Assembly: GCA_012295275.1 (NCBI GenBank)
Contig: CM022673.1
Location: 6,775,311 to 6,790,310, forward strand
DNA: 15,000 nucleotides
Direction of reading: 5' to 3'
Origin: Chrysomallon squamiferum
Lineage: Eukaryota > Mollusca > Gastropoda > Neomphalida > Peltospiridae
In this document: positions 1 through 7,902 of the stretch, one piece after another
Numbering within the stretch: the stretch's first letter is position 1
Layout of the letters: every line of letters begins with the position of its first letter
The notes under the pieces: model-generated
Told to the model about the DNA's origin: nothing
Seen by the model: only the letters and a program-made list of their open reading frames with translations
Databases searched by the model: none
Position numbers and translations under genes: made by a program

Positions 1-220
1 ATGTTTTTGTTGTTGTATTATTAATATTACTAATACTACAACTTTACTATTGTTATTGTTACTATTTTTACTACTACTACAACTACTACTACTACTATTA
101 CTACTACTACTACTATTACTATTACTACTGTAGTTTCTATAGTTATTGTTATTATAATGAAGACTACTCTACTACTACTGTTGCTACAGTTACTACAGTT
201 ATTGTTGTTATTATTGTCAT

Positions 221-270
<50 letters not shown>
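221..270. repeat. (TAC)n trinucleotide microsatellite
   Basis: About 16 uninterrupted TAC/ACT units. They sit at the end of a longer degenerate tract (from about 61) that mixes TAC, TTA and TTG triplets. The poly-leucine open frame across it is a repeat translation. Confidence 0.95.
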
Positions 271-457
271 ATGTTGTTACCATTGTTGTTTGTTGTTATT
301 ATTTATATATATTTTTTAAATAGAATCAGTGAGGTGCTGCATGACAGAGCTGGAAAAATGCCAAAGAACTGTCTGTTGTCAAGGGAGATATTCTTCACGT
401 GAGTCCCAAGATCCCAAGATAATAAAGTTTGTTCAGGACAGTAATTTTCTCAGTGTT

Positions 458-692
458 AAAAGGCTTTGTTATTATTATTATTTTGTTCAGGATTATTATT
501 ATTAATGTTATTATTATTATTTTTATCATTAAAAAAATATTATCATCATCATCACTTGTTATTATTAATATAGGCATTATCATTATTATTATTATTATTA
601 TTTATTATCATCATATCATCATCATTATCATTATCATCATTATCATCATCATCATCATTATTATTATTGTTATTTTAATTTTTTCTTTGTAA
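458..692. repeat. Compound ATT/ATC trinucleotide repeat tract
   Basis: A long imperfect mixture of ATT and ATC triplets with a few interruptions, such as a poly-A stretch near 531. In both orientations it gives poly-isoleucine or isoleucine/serine/histidine frames that are artefacts. It ends about 95 bases before the SH3 exon. Confidence 0.9.
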
Positions 693-757
693 GTTATTAT
701 CATTTAAAATGGTTTTACAGAGTCGCACACATTTTGTTAATTTTATTTTTGAACAAT

Positions 758-785
758 TTAACTGTCGGTGGAATCTGAATTTCAG
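758..785 (+). promoter_or_regulatory. Branch point and 3' splice site of the SH3 exon
   Basis: TTAAC at 758-762 matches the yUnAy branch consensus. Its A at 761 lies 24 bases before the terminal G of TTTCAG (785). The pyrimidine tract between them is weak and interrupted by purines. Use of this acceptor is inferred from the SH3 reading frame that starts right after it. Confidence 0.6.
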
Positions 786-902
786 GTTGTCGATGACGGT
801 AGAAATTGGTGGAAGGTTCGAAACTACAAAGGAGAAATTGGTCACTGTCCATACACGATACTGAAAGTGGTGGATGCAGGTGGAAATATACCAGAAGACA
901 GG
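786..902 (+). CDS. EPS8: EPS8-family exon: C-terminal half of the SH3 domain
   Basis: This internal exon of 39 codons is in phase 0 at both ends. It reads VVDDGRNWWKVRN, then YKGEIGHCPYTILKVVD, then AGGNIPEDR. The pattern is the distal half of an SH3 domain: the tandem tryptophans after the n-Src loop, the G-E-x-G turn, and the P-x-x-I-L segment in the last strand. In most SH3 domains that segment is P-x-N-Y-V. Replacement of the tyrosine by isoleucine is typical of the EPS8 family, whose SH3 domain prefers PxxDY ligands such as those in ABI1. EPS8 proteins are cytoplasmic scaffolds that cap or bundle actin filaments and, with ABI1 and SOS1, help activate Rac. The acceptor is TTTCAG at 780-785 and the donor is AGG|GTCAGT at 903. 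Without splicing, the frame reaches a stop at about 918. Two oddities: Cys in GHCP where relatives usually have Val, and Thr where Asn is usual. Assignment to EPS8 rather than an EPS8-like paralogue is not settled. Confidence 0.85.
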
Positions 903-964
903 GTCAGTGTATTAAAATAAAAAAAAAAAAATAATAATGCAAATCTACATGAATATTTACAGAA

Positions 965-966
965 TT

Positions 967-1029
<63 letters not shown>

Positions 1030-1090
1030 TTATTATTATTATTATTATTTTTTTATTATTATTATTGTGTGTGTGTCTGTGTGTGTGTGT
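965..1090. repeat. Compound (ATTT)n-(ATT)n-T-(GT)n microsatellite
   Basis: About 17 TTTA units (965-1030) pass directly into ATT units, a short T run, more ATT units (to 1066) and then a GT tract with one interruption (1067-1090). It starts about 60 bases after the SH3 exon donor. The frame reading repeated FIYL is an artefact. Confidence 0.95.
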
Positions 1091-1262
1091 TATTGTTGGT
1101 ATTTCAAAAGTCTTTTCAAAAACCTTTTATGGAACAATGTAGATGGAATTTTTTCTAGTGTGTATGGTTGTGGGTGTGAGTGTGATATATATATATAATT
1201 AAAACGCAGTAAACCCACAGCTTATGAATCAGCAGAATGAATTTTCAAGTTCTCTATGCATT

Positions 1263-1400
1263 TTCTTTTTTTTATTTTGAAATTCAAGCTTGTTTTCTTT
1301 GTATTATTTAATGTTTAATTTTCATTCTTTTTTTTTTTTTCTTCTTTCTTTTTTTCTTTTAAATTCATTTTTTCTTTTATTTTCTTTTATTCATTTATTT
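1263..1400. repeat. T-rich low-complexity tract
   Basis: Pyrimidine-rich sequence of T runs broken by single C residues (TTTC and TTTTC motifs), interrupted by a short mixed stretch at about 1278-1320. It has no clear repeat unit. Confidence 0.7.
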
Positions 1401-1439
1401 TAATATATACCTACACCAGTTTGTTACTTTAAATAAAAC

Positions 1440-1680
1440 AGTTCAACTGTGTAACACAAGTATGTTAGAACTTTGTAATCTTCCTTCCAGTATCATTTGC
1501 TTCATCACAGTTTCCAGGCAGGGCATTAGAACATTGTTCTGCTTTGATAAACAGGTCGGATCCTTTGAAGTGAGGTTACGCTGTATATGCATGAGTATTT
1601 ATCTGTGTAAATAAATATATCTGGGAAACTGCATGTCACTTATGTGCAGGGTGTTCATATAATCTGTGTAGCGTAAAGGT
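1440..1680. other. Non-repetitive intronic stretch with exon-like splice motifs
   Basis: This is one of the few stretches of ordinary complexity in the first intron. It contains TTTCCAG near 1513-1519 and ACAG|GTCGGA near 1552-1557, which could bracket a small exon. No frame both stays open and joins the flanking exons, which need a phase 0 insert. I therefore treat it as intronic sequence of unknown content. Confidence 0.4.
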
Positions 1681-1720
1681 TTATAATTGCGTCAAATATC
1701 AGAGTTTCGGCATGTTACCG

Positions 1721-1724
1721 ATCT

Positions 1725-1755
<31 letters not shown>

Positions 1756-1768
1756 TATAAATATATAT
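1721..1768. repeat. (ATCTAT)n-(AT)n microsatellite
   Basis: About four ATCTAT units pass into an AT dinucleotide run. The hexamer looks like a point-mutated and expanded form of the AT array. Confidence 0.9.
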
Positions 1769-1918
1769 GGGGTGTTTCAGTATTAAACAAATTTAAAACT
1801 TTATATAATTCTGAATTATCTCAAGACAAATATAAAATGCTTTTAAACATACAGTGTATTAAATTGTATACACACACACTTCAACATTTTATTGATAAAT
1901 CTTTTTAATATTTGTTTT

Positions 1919-1944
1919 ATTATTATTATTATTATTTTTTTTTT
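1919..1944. repeat. (ATT)n followed by a poly-T run
   Basis: Six ATT units followed by a T10 run. The same pairing of ATT array and T run recurs at 9101-9135 and 9677-9734. Confidence 0.85.
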
Positions 1945-1964
1945 AATTGTACATCTCATGGTTT

Positions 1965-2086
1965 ACACACATACACACACACACTCTCTCTTTCTTTTCT
2001 TCTCTCTCACCCACACACACACACACTCTTTCTGTTTCTCTCACACACACACACACACACGCACACACACACACACACACACTCTC
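1965..2086. repeat. Compound (CA)n/(CT)n microsatellite
   Basis: Four CA arrays separated by CT-rich spacers, at about 1965-1984, 2009-2027, 2041-2060 and 2061-2082, with a single G interruption at 2061. The strand is purely C/A/T and has no G for most of its length. The histidine/threonine and serine/leucine frames across it are repeat translations. Confidence 0.95.
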
Positions 2087-2353
2087 AACACTTATTCAAA
2101 ATATCTTTACATAATAATATTTCAAAATGATGTATATGGTTCTGTTAAAAACTGGGCACAGCATACAGAGGATATAAATTATTATGGTGTGTGTAATAAC
2201 CATCCTATGAAACACCCTGTATTTACATATGGTATGCAATAAGTAAACTTATATAATGCAGTTAATTGACAGCACTGGGAAAATATATTAAAAGCATGTG
2301 ACAGAGTGCGTAACATTTTGTTTTTAAATTAAGTTTTTATTTGGTTGAGTGTT

Positions 2354-2370
2354 AAAAAAAAAAAAAAAAA
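2354..2370. repeat. Poly-A run (17)
   Basis: Uninterrupted A17. No retroposon body could be recognised on its 5' side. Confidence 0.9.
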
Positions 2371-2464
2371 CATGGTTCATAGTGTAATTAAGTGTTGTAT
2401 TAATCTTGTTTTGTTATTAAAGCATGAAATATGCTTGTTTGGTTTGACTGGGATGTCTGATGTT

Positions 2465-2496
2465 GTCTTTATGTGTGTTTGTCTTTATGTGTGTTT
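2465..2496. repeat. Two perfect copies of a 16-nt tandem repeat
   Basis: The unit GTCTTTATGTGTGTTT occurs twice back to back (2465-2480 and 2481-2496), followed by a partial GTCTG. It looks like a recent short tandem duplication. Confidence 0.9.
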
Positions 2497-2588
2497 GTCT
2501 GTCCAGAGGTTTAAGTAAAATTGTAATGTTATGATGGTCGAAGAGGTTTTGAAAGTAATTGTTATTCTTGTTACGTTAGTGGTGTTAC

Positions 2589-2685
2589 AATTATTATTAT
2601 TATTATTATCTTCATCATGTTTATTGTTACTGTTATCTATCTATGTTATCATTATTATTGTTATTGTTATTATTATTATTATTGA
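2589..2685. repeat. Imperfect ATT/GTT trinucleotide tract
   Basis: Two ATT-rich arrays (about 2589-2611 and 2647-2685) separated by a mixed stretch with CATC, GTTACT and ATCT motifs. The poly-leucine and poly-isoleucine frame here is an artefact. Confidence 0.85.
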
Positions 2686-2921
2686 ATTTCAGTTATTTTA
2701 CTGTTTTTATATTTCATTTTCAGTTTACATTATTATGTTGATTTAACAGATAAATTAGTCTGATTAGCTGTAGTTTCTCAAATTAACTGTAGTTTTAACT
2801 CAAAAGAATCTCTCTTTAGATACAGGTTCTTCAGAATGAATACTTTTTCTGAGGTTTTTAATTTATTTTCTCGATGCTTTATATTACTTATTTGATTTGA
2901 TTTTATTTCACACAGCTTATA

Positions 2922-3063
2922 TTTTCTTTTTTTTTCTTTTTTTCTTTATTTTTATTTTCATTCTTCACTTGTTTATTTATTTATTTATTTATTATTTTTA
3001 TTATTATATTTATTATGACTATTATTATTATTATTATTATCATTATTATTATTATTATTACTA
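2922..3063. repeat. T-rich, (ATTT)n and (ATT)n compound repeat
   Basis: A TTTC-rich stretch (2922-2965), five TTTA units (about 2971-2992), then imperfect TTA/ATT units to 3063 with single-base interruptions. It ends just before a more complex stretch that begins TACTTACTGCTC. Confidence 0.9.
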
Positions 3064-3266
3064 CATACTTACTGCTCTCTCTCTGTCTAATGCAGGAGCC
3101 GTATCCATAGTTGAACATAGATTTATTAGAAATTAGGTAATTATTCTTGGTTTGCCTAATCTCAGATCATAATCCTATTTAATTATTAAAAGTGTGGTTG
3201 AATCTTTTAACATCATTAGATTTAACACTGCATGAGAAATGTAGAGTCTGCCATTCAAAAGTATTT

Positions 3267-3286
3267 AATATATATATATATATATT
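3267..3286. repeat. (AT)n microsatellite
   Basis: About ten TA units, self-complementary. Confidence 0.9.
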
Positions 3287-3556
3287 ACAGACTTGTATTT
3301 CCTTGCAAATATAACCATAGTAATTATATATATTACAATATAATGGACTATATTGTTACAAAAATGTACAGCTACTAATAATTTACTTACTTAGAAGCTA
3401 ATGTATCTTTACTGTAAAATATGATACATAAAACATGAATATATTTTATTAACAATAAAATGTGGTTTTGTTGTTACTAGAATTTTGGTTTGCTTTAGTG
3501 TTTTATTATTTTACTTTTTTTTTAAAAATATTAATATTAGGTTTTTGGTTACATTT

Positions 3557-3602
3557 CTTTTTTTTTCTTTTCTTTTCTTTTTCTTTCTTTCTTTTTTTGT
3601 TT

Positions 3603-3636
<34 letters not shown>
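3557..3636. repeat. Pyrimidine tract ending in T31
   Basis: A TTTC-rich tract runs into an uninterrupted T31 (3606-3636). The tract is pure pyrimidine for about 40 bases before a short GTTTAAA break. Confidence 0.9.
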
Positions 3637-3640
<4 letters not shown>

Positions 3641-3668
3641 ATATAAATTTCCCCCTAATTTTCAAATT

Positions 3669-3690
3669 AAAAAAAAAAAAAAAAAAAAAA
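3669..3690. repeat. Poly-A run (22)
   Basis: Uninterrupted A22 lying 32 bases after the T31 run. The two are complementary and could pair in RNA or extrude as a hairpin. Confidence 0.9.
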
Positions 3691-3739
3691 GAATGTTTTC
3701 TTGGTACAGTTTATTTATAGACTTATTTATAAAATAAAT

Positions 3740-3742
<3 letters not shown>

Positions 3743-3771
<29 letters not shown>
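3743..3771. repeat. Poly-A run (29)
   Basis: Uninterrupted A29, the third long homopolymer within 166 bases. The sequence between it and the previous A run (3691-3742) is AT-rich and not recognisable as a SINE. Confidence 0.9.
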
Positions 3772-3774
<3 letters not shown>

Positions 3775-3937
3775 ATACACTTTTTGCAGTCAACTTATCT
3801 TTTTATATGATTGTGATTGTGCCATTTTTAATTGTTATTTTTGTGTACATTTAAACACATATATACATTTCATTTTCTAAATTTGGTAGATACAGCATAA
3901 ATATACATTAAAAAGAAAAACCCATAAATAGAAGTTC

Positions 3938-3964
3938 AGACAGACAGACACACACACACACACA
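3938..3964. repeat. (CAGA)n-(CA)n microsatellite
   Basis: Three CAGA units pass into a CA dinucleotide run. One base change per unit would convert one into the other. Confidence 0.9.
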
Positions 3965-4209
3965 TCAAAATTAAAATTAATTATGGCTTCATTTGCTGGC
4001 TTGGGTGATGGAATACTGAGATTTGTGGCAAAGGATTATTTAATTGCTGAATTAAATTTTTGTTTTCATTGTATAAGACTTTGTGTTATCTAACACCTTT
4101 TCTTTGATGTTTGAAAACTTGTCGCCTTGTTTTTATATACTGAACAGAAAAAATTCAAGATCATAAACTACTTGTTTACTGCTTAAGACAAGTATCATCC
4201 TGAATGATT

Positions 4210-4337
4210 ATGTATATTTTATTTACATATATATATATATATATGTATATGTATATTTTATATGTATGTATACTTTATATATACGTATATATATATATGT
4301 ATATTTTATATATATGTATGTATATATATATATATAA
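4210..4337. repeat. Interrupted (AT)n/(GTAT)n satellite-like tract
   Basis: AT runs alternate with GTAT units. The phrase TATGTATATTTTATAT recurs (about 4240-4260 and 4297-4312), which suggests higher-order duplication of a unit of several tens of bases. Confidence 0.85.
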
Positions 4338-4498
4338 TAAAAAATAATAGTAATTAAGAAAAAAAATAAAATAGTTTGGTCAAAATTAAAATATTTTCAT
4401 GATGCCTAACCTTTTTTTGTTCAGTATATTTAATGCTGGTCTGCTTAATGTTGTATTTTCATAGTAATTTGATATTAGATGTGTTTTTTAACTTTAAA

Positions 4499-4550
4499 AT
4501 TATTATTACTATTATTATTACCACCAGTGTAATTATTATTATTATTATTA
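4499..4550. repeat. Two (ATT)n arrays
   Basis: Short ATT arrays at about 4499-4520 and 4531-4550, separated by ACCACCAGTGTA. Confidence 0.85.
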
Positions 4551-4813
4551 AACCTAAAATATAATATTCCAAATTCTTGAAATTGTAAACTAGTTAATTC
4601 TGGAGAATGTAGAGAATTCATTATCTACAAAAATTATGCTGTTTCTTTTTTCTCAATTTAACGTGCAGATTAACTGGGGTTTTTTTTTTAAATTTTATTT
4701 TATATTTTTTATAAAATTTGTGCCATAATCAAGGAACTACACAGGTACACAGAAACAATATTTTGAAACCTAGCTGCCAAAAATTGGTTTCTTGATCCAT
4801 GGACAATTTAAGA

Positions 4814-4877
4814 CATTATTATTATATTTATTTATTTATTATTATTTTATTTAGTATTACTATTATTATTGTTCTAT

Positions 4878-4925
<48 letters not shown>
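4814..4925. repeat. Inverted ATT/AAT microsatellite pair
   Basis: An imperfect ATT/ATTT array (4814-4870) is followed after 8 bases by an AAT array of about 15 units (4879-4925). The arms are complementary, so a transcript could fold into a long A-U stem ending about 230 bases before the proline-rich exon. Confidence 0.9.
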
Positions 4926-5104
4926 GCCGGTACTAAGTTGGCATGGACACAACACATGTAGACTGCATCCATCTTGTAATCCTATACTGCTGCCTGAAAA
5001 TCAAAGTTCAGTTCGGTGATTAATATTTTTAAAAAAAATACAACAGCTGTATTTGTTTGTCTGTAAATCAATTATTTTAAATTATTGTGTGAGGGGGAGA
5101 AAAA

Positions 5105-5158
5105 TTTTTTTTTTTTTTTTTTTTTTACTAAAAAATTTTTTTTTTTTTTTTTTTCTAG
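5105..5158 (+). promoter_or_regulatory. Branch point and polypyrimidine tract of the proline-rich exon
   Basis: T22 (5105-5126), then ACTAAAAAA, then T19 (5136-5154), then CTAG at 5155-5158. The bases TACTAA at 5126-5131 match the strongest known branch-point motif, with the branch A at 5131, 28 bases before the exon start. The long T19 between branch point and AG is an ideal pyrimidine tract. This is a strong acceptor on sequence grounds. Confidence 0.8.
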
Positions 5159-5282
5159 GATTCACCACACGAAAGATTCGCTGGTGGGGGGTACAACAGC
5201 TATGGCATGGAGCACAACCCACCCTACCCTCCACAGCCCCCACCCGTCTCTGACGGTGGTAACAGAAAAGTTGCTAAGAGAG
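5159..5282 (+). CDS. EPS8: EPS8-family exon: proline-rich linker after the SH3 domain
   Basis: This internal exon of 124 nt encodes 41 codons plus one base. It enters in phase 0, matching the SH3 exon donor, and leaves in phase 1. The frame reads DSPHERFAGGGYNSYGMEHN, then PPYPPQPPPVSDGGNRKVAKR. It is GC-richer than its surroundings, has no stop, and has an acidic/glycine/tyrosine start, a proline cluster and a basic end. Vertebrate EPS8 has a comparable linker directly after its SH3 domain, with a tyrosine- and Met-Glu-containing stretch followed by proline-rich motifs that bind SH3 partners such as BAIAP2/IRSp53. The order SH3 then proline linker therefore supports the family call. The donor is AGAG|GTGAAT at 5283. 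Read through, the frame ends in TAG six codons later (5300-5302). Whether the proline cluster is a functional SH3 ligand is inference. Confidence 0.8.
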
Positions 5283-5360
5283 GTGAATTCAAATATTTCT
5301 AGATGCTCGTGGATTTAAATTGTTTTTGTTTTTCTTCCTAAAATGTGTATATATTTGCAG

Positions 5361-5387
5361 GCGAATTTTTTTTGTATTCCAAGTAAT
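5361..5387 (+). other. Possible alternative terminal exon start
   Basis: A pyrimidine-rich stretch (about 5320-5340) and TTTGCAG (5354-5360) form an acceptor 78 bases after the exon B donor. If used, the phase 1 frame would read G, then EFFLYSK, then stop TAA at 5385-5387. That would give a protein truncated after the proline linker. AATAAA motifs occur downstream at about 5675 and 5710, but such motifs are common by chance in this AT-rich sequence. A vestigial or decoy acceptor is equally possible. Confidence 0.2.
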
Positions 5388-5842
5388 CAGCATCACACCG
5401 AATGTTTTTTTTTGATCAAGTATTCCGGCTGTTTGTTTAAACCAGGAACATTATTCTGCATTTCTGGAATGAAAACTTCTTCATTCGGACAGTTAGATTT
5501 AGCAAAAGAAATGAAGAGACTCGAGTTTAATTAATTTTTTTTGATACTGTGAATATTTTGTTTTTGCAAATGAAGTTAAAAGACTGAGTCAGTTTGTTTA
5601 CTATGGAATGTAAATTGTAATAATTATTGAATTTGCTCAATATCCTAAGTGGTGTTTAAAAAAAAACCTTGTTGAATAAAATGATTATAATTTATATATT
5701 ACCTATCAATAAACCTGTAAGAGTGGGGTAATTTTTTGCAAAGTTGGCAATACAGTCATTAACATTTATAGAAATATATATTAAAATTGTACAGCCAGGA
5801 AAATAATGAAAATAAAAAGAAGATATTATTATAAAAACAAAA

Positions 5843-5860
5843 CAATAATTAATAATAATC

Positions 5861-5897
<37 letters not shown>
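5843..5897. repeat. (AAT)n microsatellite
   Basis: Imperfect AAT units followed by about ten perfect ones (5861-5891). This is one of three AAT-oriented arrays on this strand, against about nine ATT-oriented ones. Confidence 0.9.
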
Positions 5898-5898
<1 letters not shown>

Positions 5899-6097
5899 TG
5901 CCTGTGAGAATGAAAGCTTTTACAGATTAGAAATATGAGATCAATCTGGTTTGAATAAAATCATAACAGTAAAATGATGTTTTTTTTATTAGTTGACAGA
6001 TGTGACTGGATTTCTAGCAGTTGATCAAAACTAAAATCAGTTACCAATGAAAAAACCAAAAATGGCAATTTGTCAAACCAGAACTTCTGATCTTTCG

Positions 6098-6127
6098 AAT
6101 CAATAAATCAATAAATAAATAAATAAA
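6098..6127. repeat. (AAAT)n microsatellite
   Basis: Two CAATAAAT-type units, then AAAT tetranucleotides. It resembles the tract at 13882-13911, which also begins CAATCAGTCAATAAAT-like. Confidence 0.9.
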
Positions 6128-6905
6128 TGGTAAAAATTCTTATTCTTAGTTATATGAAAAACCCTTTTTTCATTACTCTTTTAAAAAATGTATATTTAAA
6201 ATTCAATTTTAATGAATTCAACACAATTTAAGACTTGAAGAAAACTATGACTTCACTACTAACTGCAATTTTGCAAAACTGAACAGCACAATACGCTTTG
6301 TTCATTTACACTTGTTCTCAGTTTATTTAATGAATTTTAAAATGAGGATATGGATTAATTATCAGTGACGGTTCAAAATAAAAAATAAATATTTATTTAT
6401 TTTTTTGGATTCAGGATATTAAGTCTATGTAGGTTTGGTGATATAACTATTTTTTTATATACATTTATTCAAACTAAATTGTTAGACACTTGAGTTCAAA
6501 GAAACTGTTGATTGTAATTATAAACAAATGTACTATATGATTTTGTAATATGTGATTAAATACTGATTTTATGTTTAGAAGTTTCAAGTAATCCATTTCT
6601 CTTATTATTGTAACGGGTTGATAAGACTCAGTCTATATATGATTGGTGATATCCTTGATAGAAACATTAAACATTTTATTTAATTATAATACTACCTCTT
6701 AATTTAAGTGGTTGTGTTGATTGTGATGTACAAAGTACCACTATCAAAGGTATTTATGCATTATTTTAAAATGAGATAAATTGTAATAAAGGTAGATAAC
6801 ATTAAATTAAAAATTAAAAAGTTTTATAATACGAATTTAATGTGAAATGTTTTAGTTTCCTATTTCATATCTTAATTTTCTTCAAGTCTGTATGGTCACC
6901 AAATT

Positions 6906-6907
<2 letters not shown>

Positions 6908-6955
<48 letters not shown>
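6908..6955. repeat. (ATT)16 microsatellite
   Basis: Sixteen perfect ATT units with no interruption, the longest pure ATT array in the window. The lack of interruptions suggests that it is young or unstable. Confidence 0.95.
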
Positions 6956-7241
6956 GGATATATTTTGAAGTTGAGAATGTTGCTTTATGAGTTAATTTTT
7001 AATTTAATTTTACCTTTGTGTCAGCATCAAATTTGTGATAACAATTAAAACATAACTATGCAAACACAGACTAAATTCTGACATGATTAGCATTATTAAT
7101 TAAAATTAATTTTTTTCTTCAAATTTCATTATGCGTTTTCAAATGTGTTGTTACTTTCAATGTTAACGTAAATTATAAAAGTAATTTTGAGTTTTGACAA
7201 ATGTTTATAAAAGTTGTGAATAATGATGCAGTGATACAGTT

Positions 7242-7289
7242 ATTTTTTTGTTTTTTTTTGTTTTGTTTTTTTGTTTTGTTTTTTTGTTT
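7242..7289. repeat. (T)n-G tandem tract
   Basis: T runs separated by single G residues, with the unit TTTTTTTGTTTTG repeated at 7249-7286. The strand is G/T only for about 45 bases. Confidence 0.85.
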
Positions 7290-7627
7290 ATGTCCTCACC
7301 CATACAGTTCTTACTAACATTTAAAACAAAAGCGAAATTCCATTAGTCTGTGTTCACTCCTTTAATGTAAATATCAGTGCACTAGTGTTTGGCAGAAAAA
7401 AATATATTTTGTATATTATATTTATTTGAATAATTTTTTTTAAATCTTAATTTTTCTTTTGAAAACCAAAATTAGTACTGCTCGAATTAATACATGTAGG
7501 ATTTAATATATATATATATCATTTGATACAATATTGTCTAACATAAGTTCTTTTGTTAATAATCCATGAAAGATTAAAAAACAAAAATAACAATAATAAT
7601 AAAAACAAAAAATAGATTTTTTATTTT

Positions 7628-7647
7628 ATTTTTTTTTTTTTTTTTTT
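7628..7647. repeat. Poly-T run (about 19)
   Basis: An uninterrupted T run preceded by an A-rich stretch (about 7575-7612) that is partly complementary. Confidence 0.9.
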
Positions 7648-7796
7648 CCAATTACATTTATGTGAAATGTGTAAGATTTTTGGTATTAAAAATGTTACTT
7701 TTTAGTAAAAGTATTAATCTTGTAAAACAAATGTATTGTTAATTAATATTCATTGTACAGTGTGTTTTTGATACCCTACCTCTGTGTGTTATTAAC

Positions 7797-7836
7797 CAGG
7801 GTCTGGGTTATACTTCAGTGACACACCCAAACCCTG
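7797..7836. repeat. Short inverted repeat (12-nt arms, 16-nt loop)
   Basis: The left arm CAGGGTCTGGGT (7797-7808) and right arm ACCCAAACCCTG (7825-7836) are complementary at 11 of 12 positions. The arms are much GC-richer than the surroundings, so the hairpin is not a trivial AT fold. No longer terminal inverted repeat or target duplication was seen around it. Confidence 0.7.
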
Positions 7837-7902
7837 ATTTCTTTGATGGTGTAGTATTACGAACTTCTGTAAATAGTTAATTAATCATGTTTTTATTGCA
7901 GC

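Larger units (their letters stand above)
1..785 (+). other. 3' part of an intron upstream of the SH3 exon
   Basis: This stretch holds no exon that can be joined in frame to the SH3 exon at 786. It is mostly imperfect trinucleotide repeat: TAC/TTA types in 1-300, then ATT/ATC types in 458-690. A short non-repetitive island lies at about 312-455 and another at about 700-785. The first half of the SH3 domain must be encoded upstream of the window, because nothing here translates to the ELSV...GE-type core expected before exon A. The last 30 bases carry a branch-point-like TTAAC at 758-762 (branch A at 761) and end in TTTCAG, which makes a sound acceptor. Intron identity is inferred from the acceptor. 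Confidence 0.7.
903..5158 (+). other. Intron between the SH3 exon and the proline-rich exon
   Basis: This intron runs from GTCAGT to TTTTCTAG and is 4,256 nt long. I found no further EPS8-like exon inside it. Removing it keeps the frame (phase 0 to phase 0), so no exon is needed between the two. Its content is mainly simple repeat, listed separately, set in AT-rich sequence. The more complex stretches are about 1200-1310, 1440-1680, 2100-2340, 2750-2880, 3130-3480, 3780-3940, 3965-4200, 4560-4800 and 4925-5040. None gave a recognisable protein, RNA gene or transposon. Confidence 0.75.

Noticed and set aside
157-402. 81-residue plus-strand open frame rich in leucine
   Set aside because: The N-terminal two thirds translate the TAC/TTG triplet repeat; the rest is the short unique island and matches no known protein.
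395-692. Isoleucine-rich open frames on both strands
   Set aside because: They are translations of the ATT/ATC repeat tract in two orientations.
815-825. GGTTCGAAACT resembles a tRNA/SINE B box
   Set aside because: It lies inside the SH3 coding exon (K-V-R-N-Y codons), with no A box upstream and no tRNA fold.
937-1158. Open frame with repeated FIYL units
   Set aside because: It is an (ATTT)n array read in frame, continuing into a GT array.
1513-1556. Possible cassette exon between CCAG and ACAG|GTCGGA
   Set aside because: No frame is both open and compatible with phase 0 flanks; no EPS8 similarity.
1892-2242. 116-residue frame with histidine/threonine repeats and an overlapping 72-residue frame
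   Set aside because: Both cross the CA/CT microsatellite; the C-terminal unique part has no recognisable domain.
5053-5318. Two open frames (66 and 77 residues) across the proline-rich exon
   Set aside because: They run through the poly-T tracts and read the exon in frames that do not join the SH3 exon; the phase 0 frame is the coding one.
5675-5715. AATAAA polyadenylation-like motifs
   Set aside because: AATAAA occurs many times by chance in this AT-rich sequence, so it cannot mark a gene end on its own.
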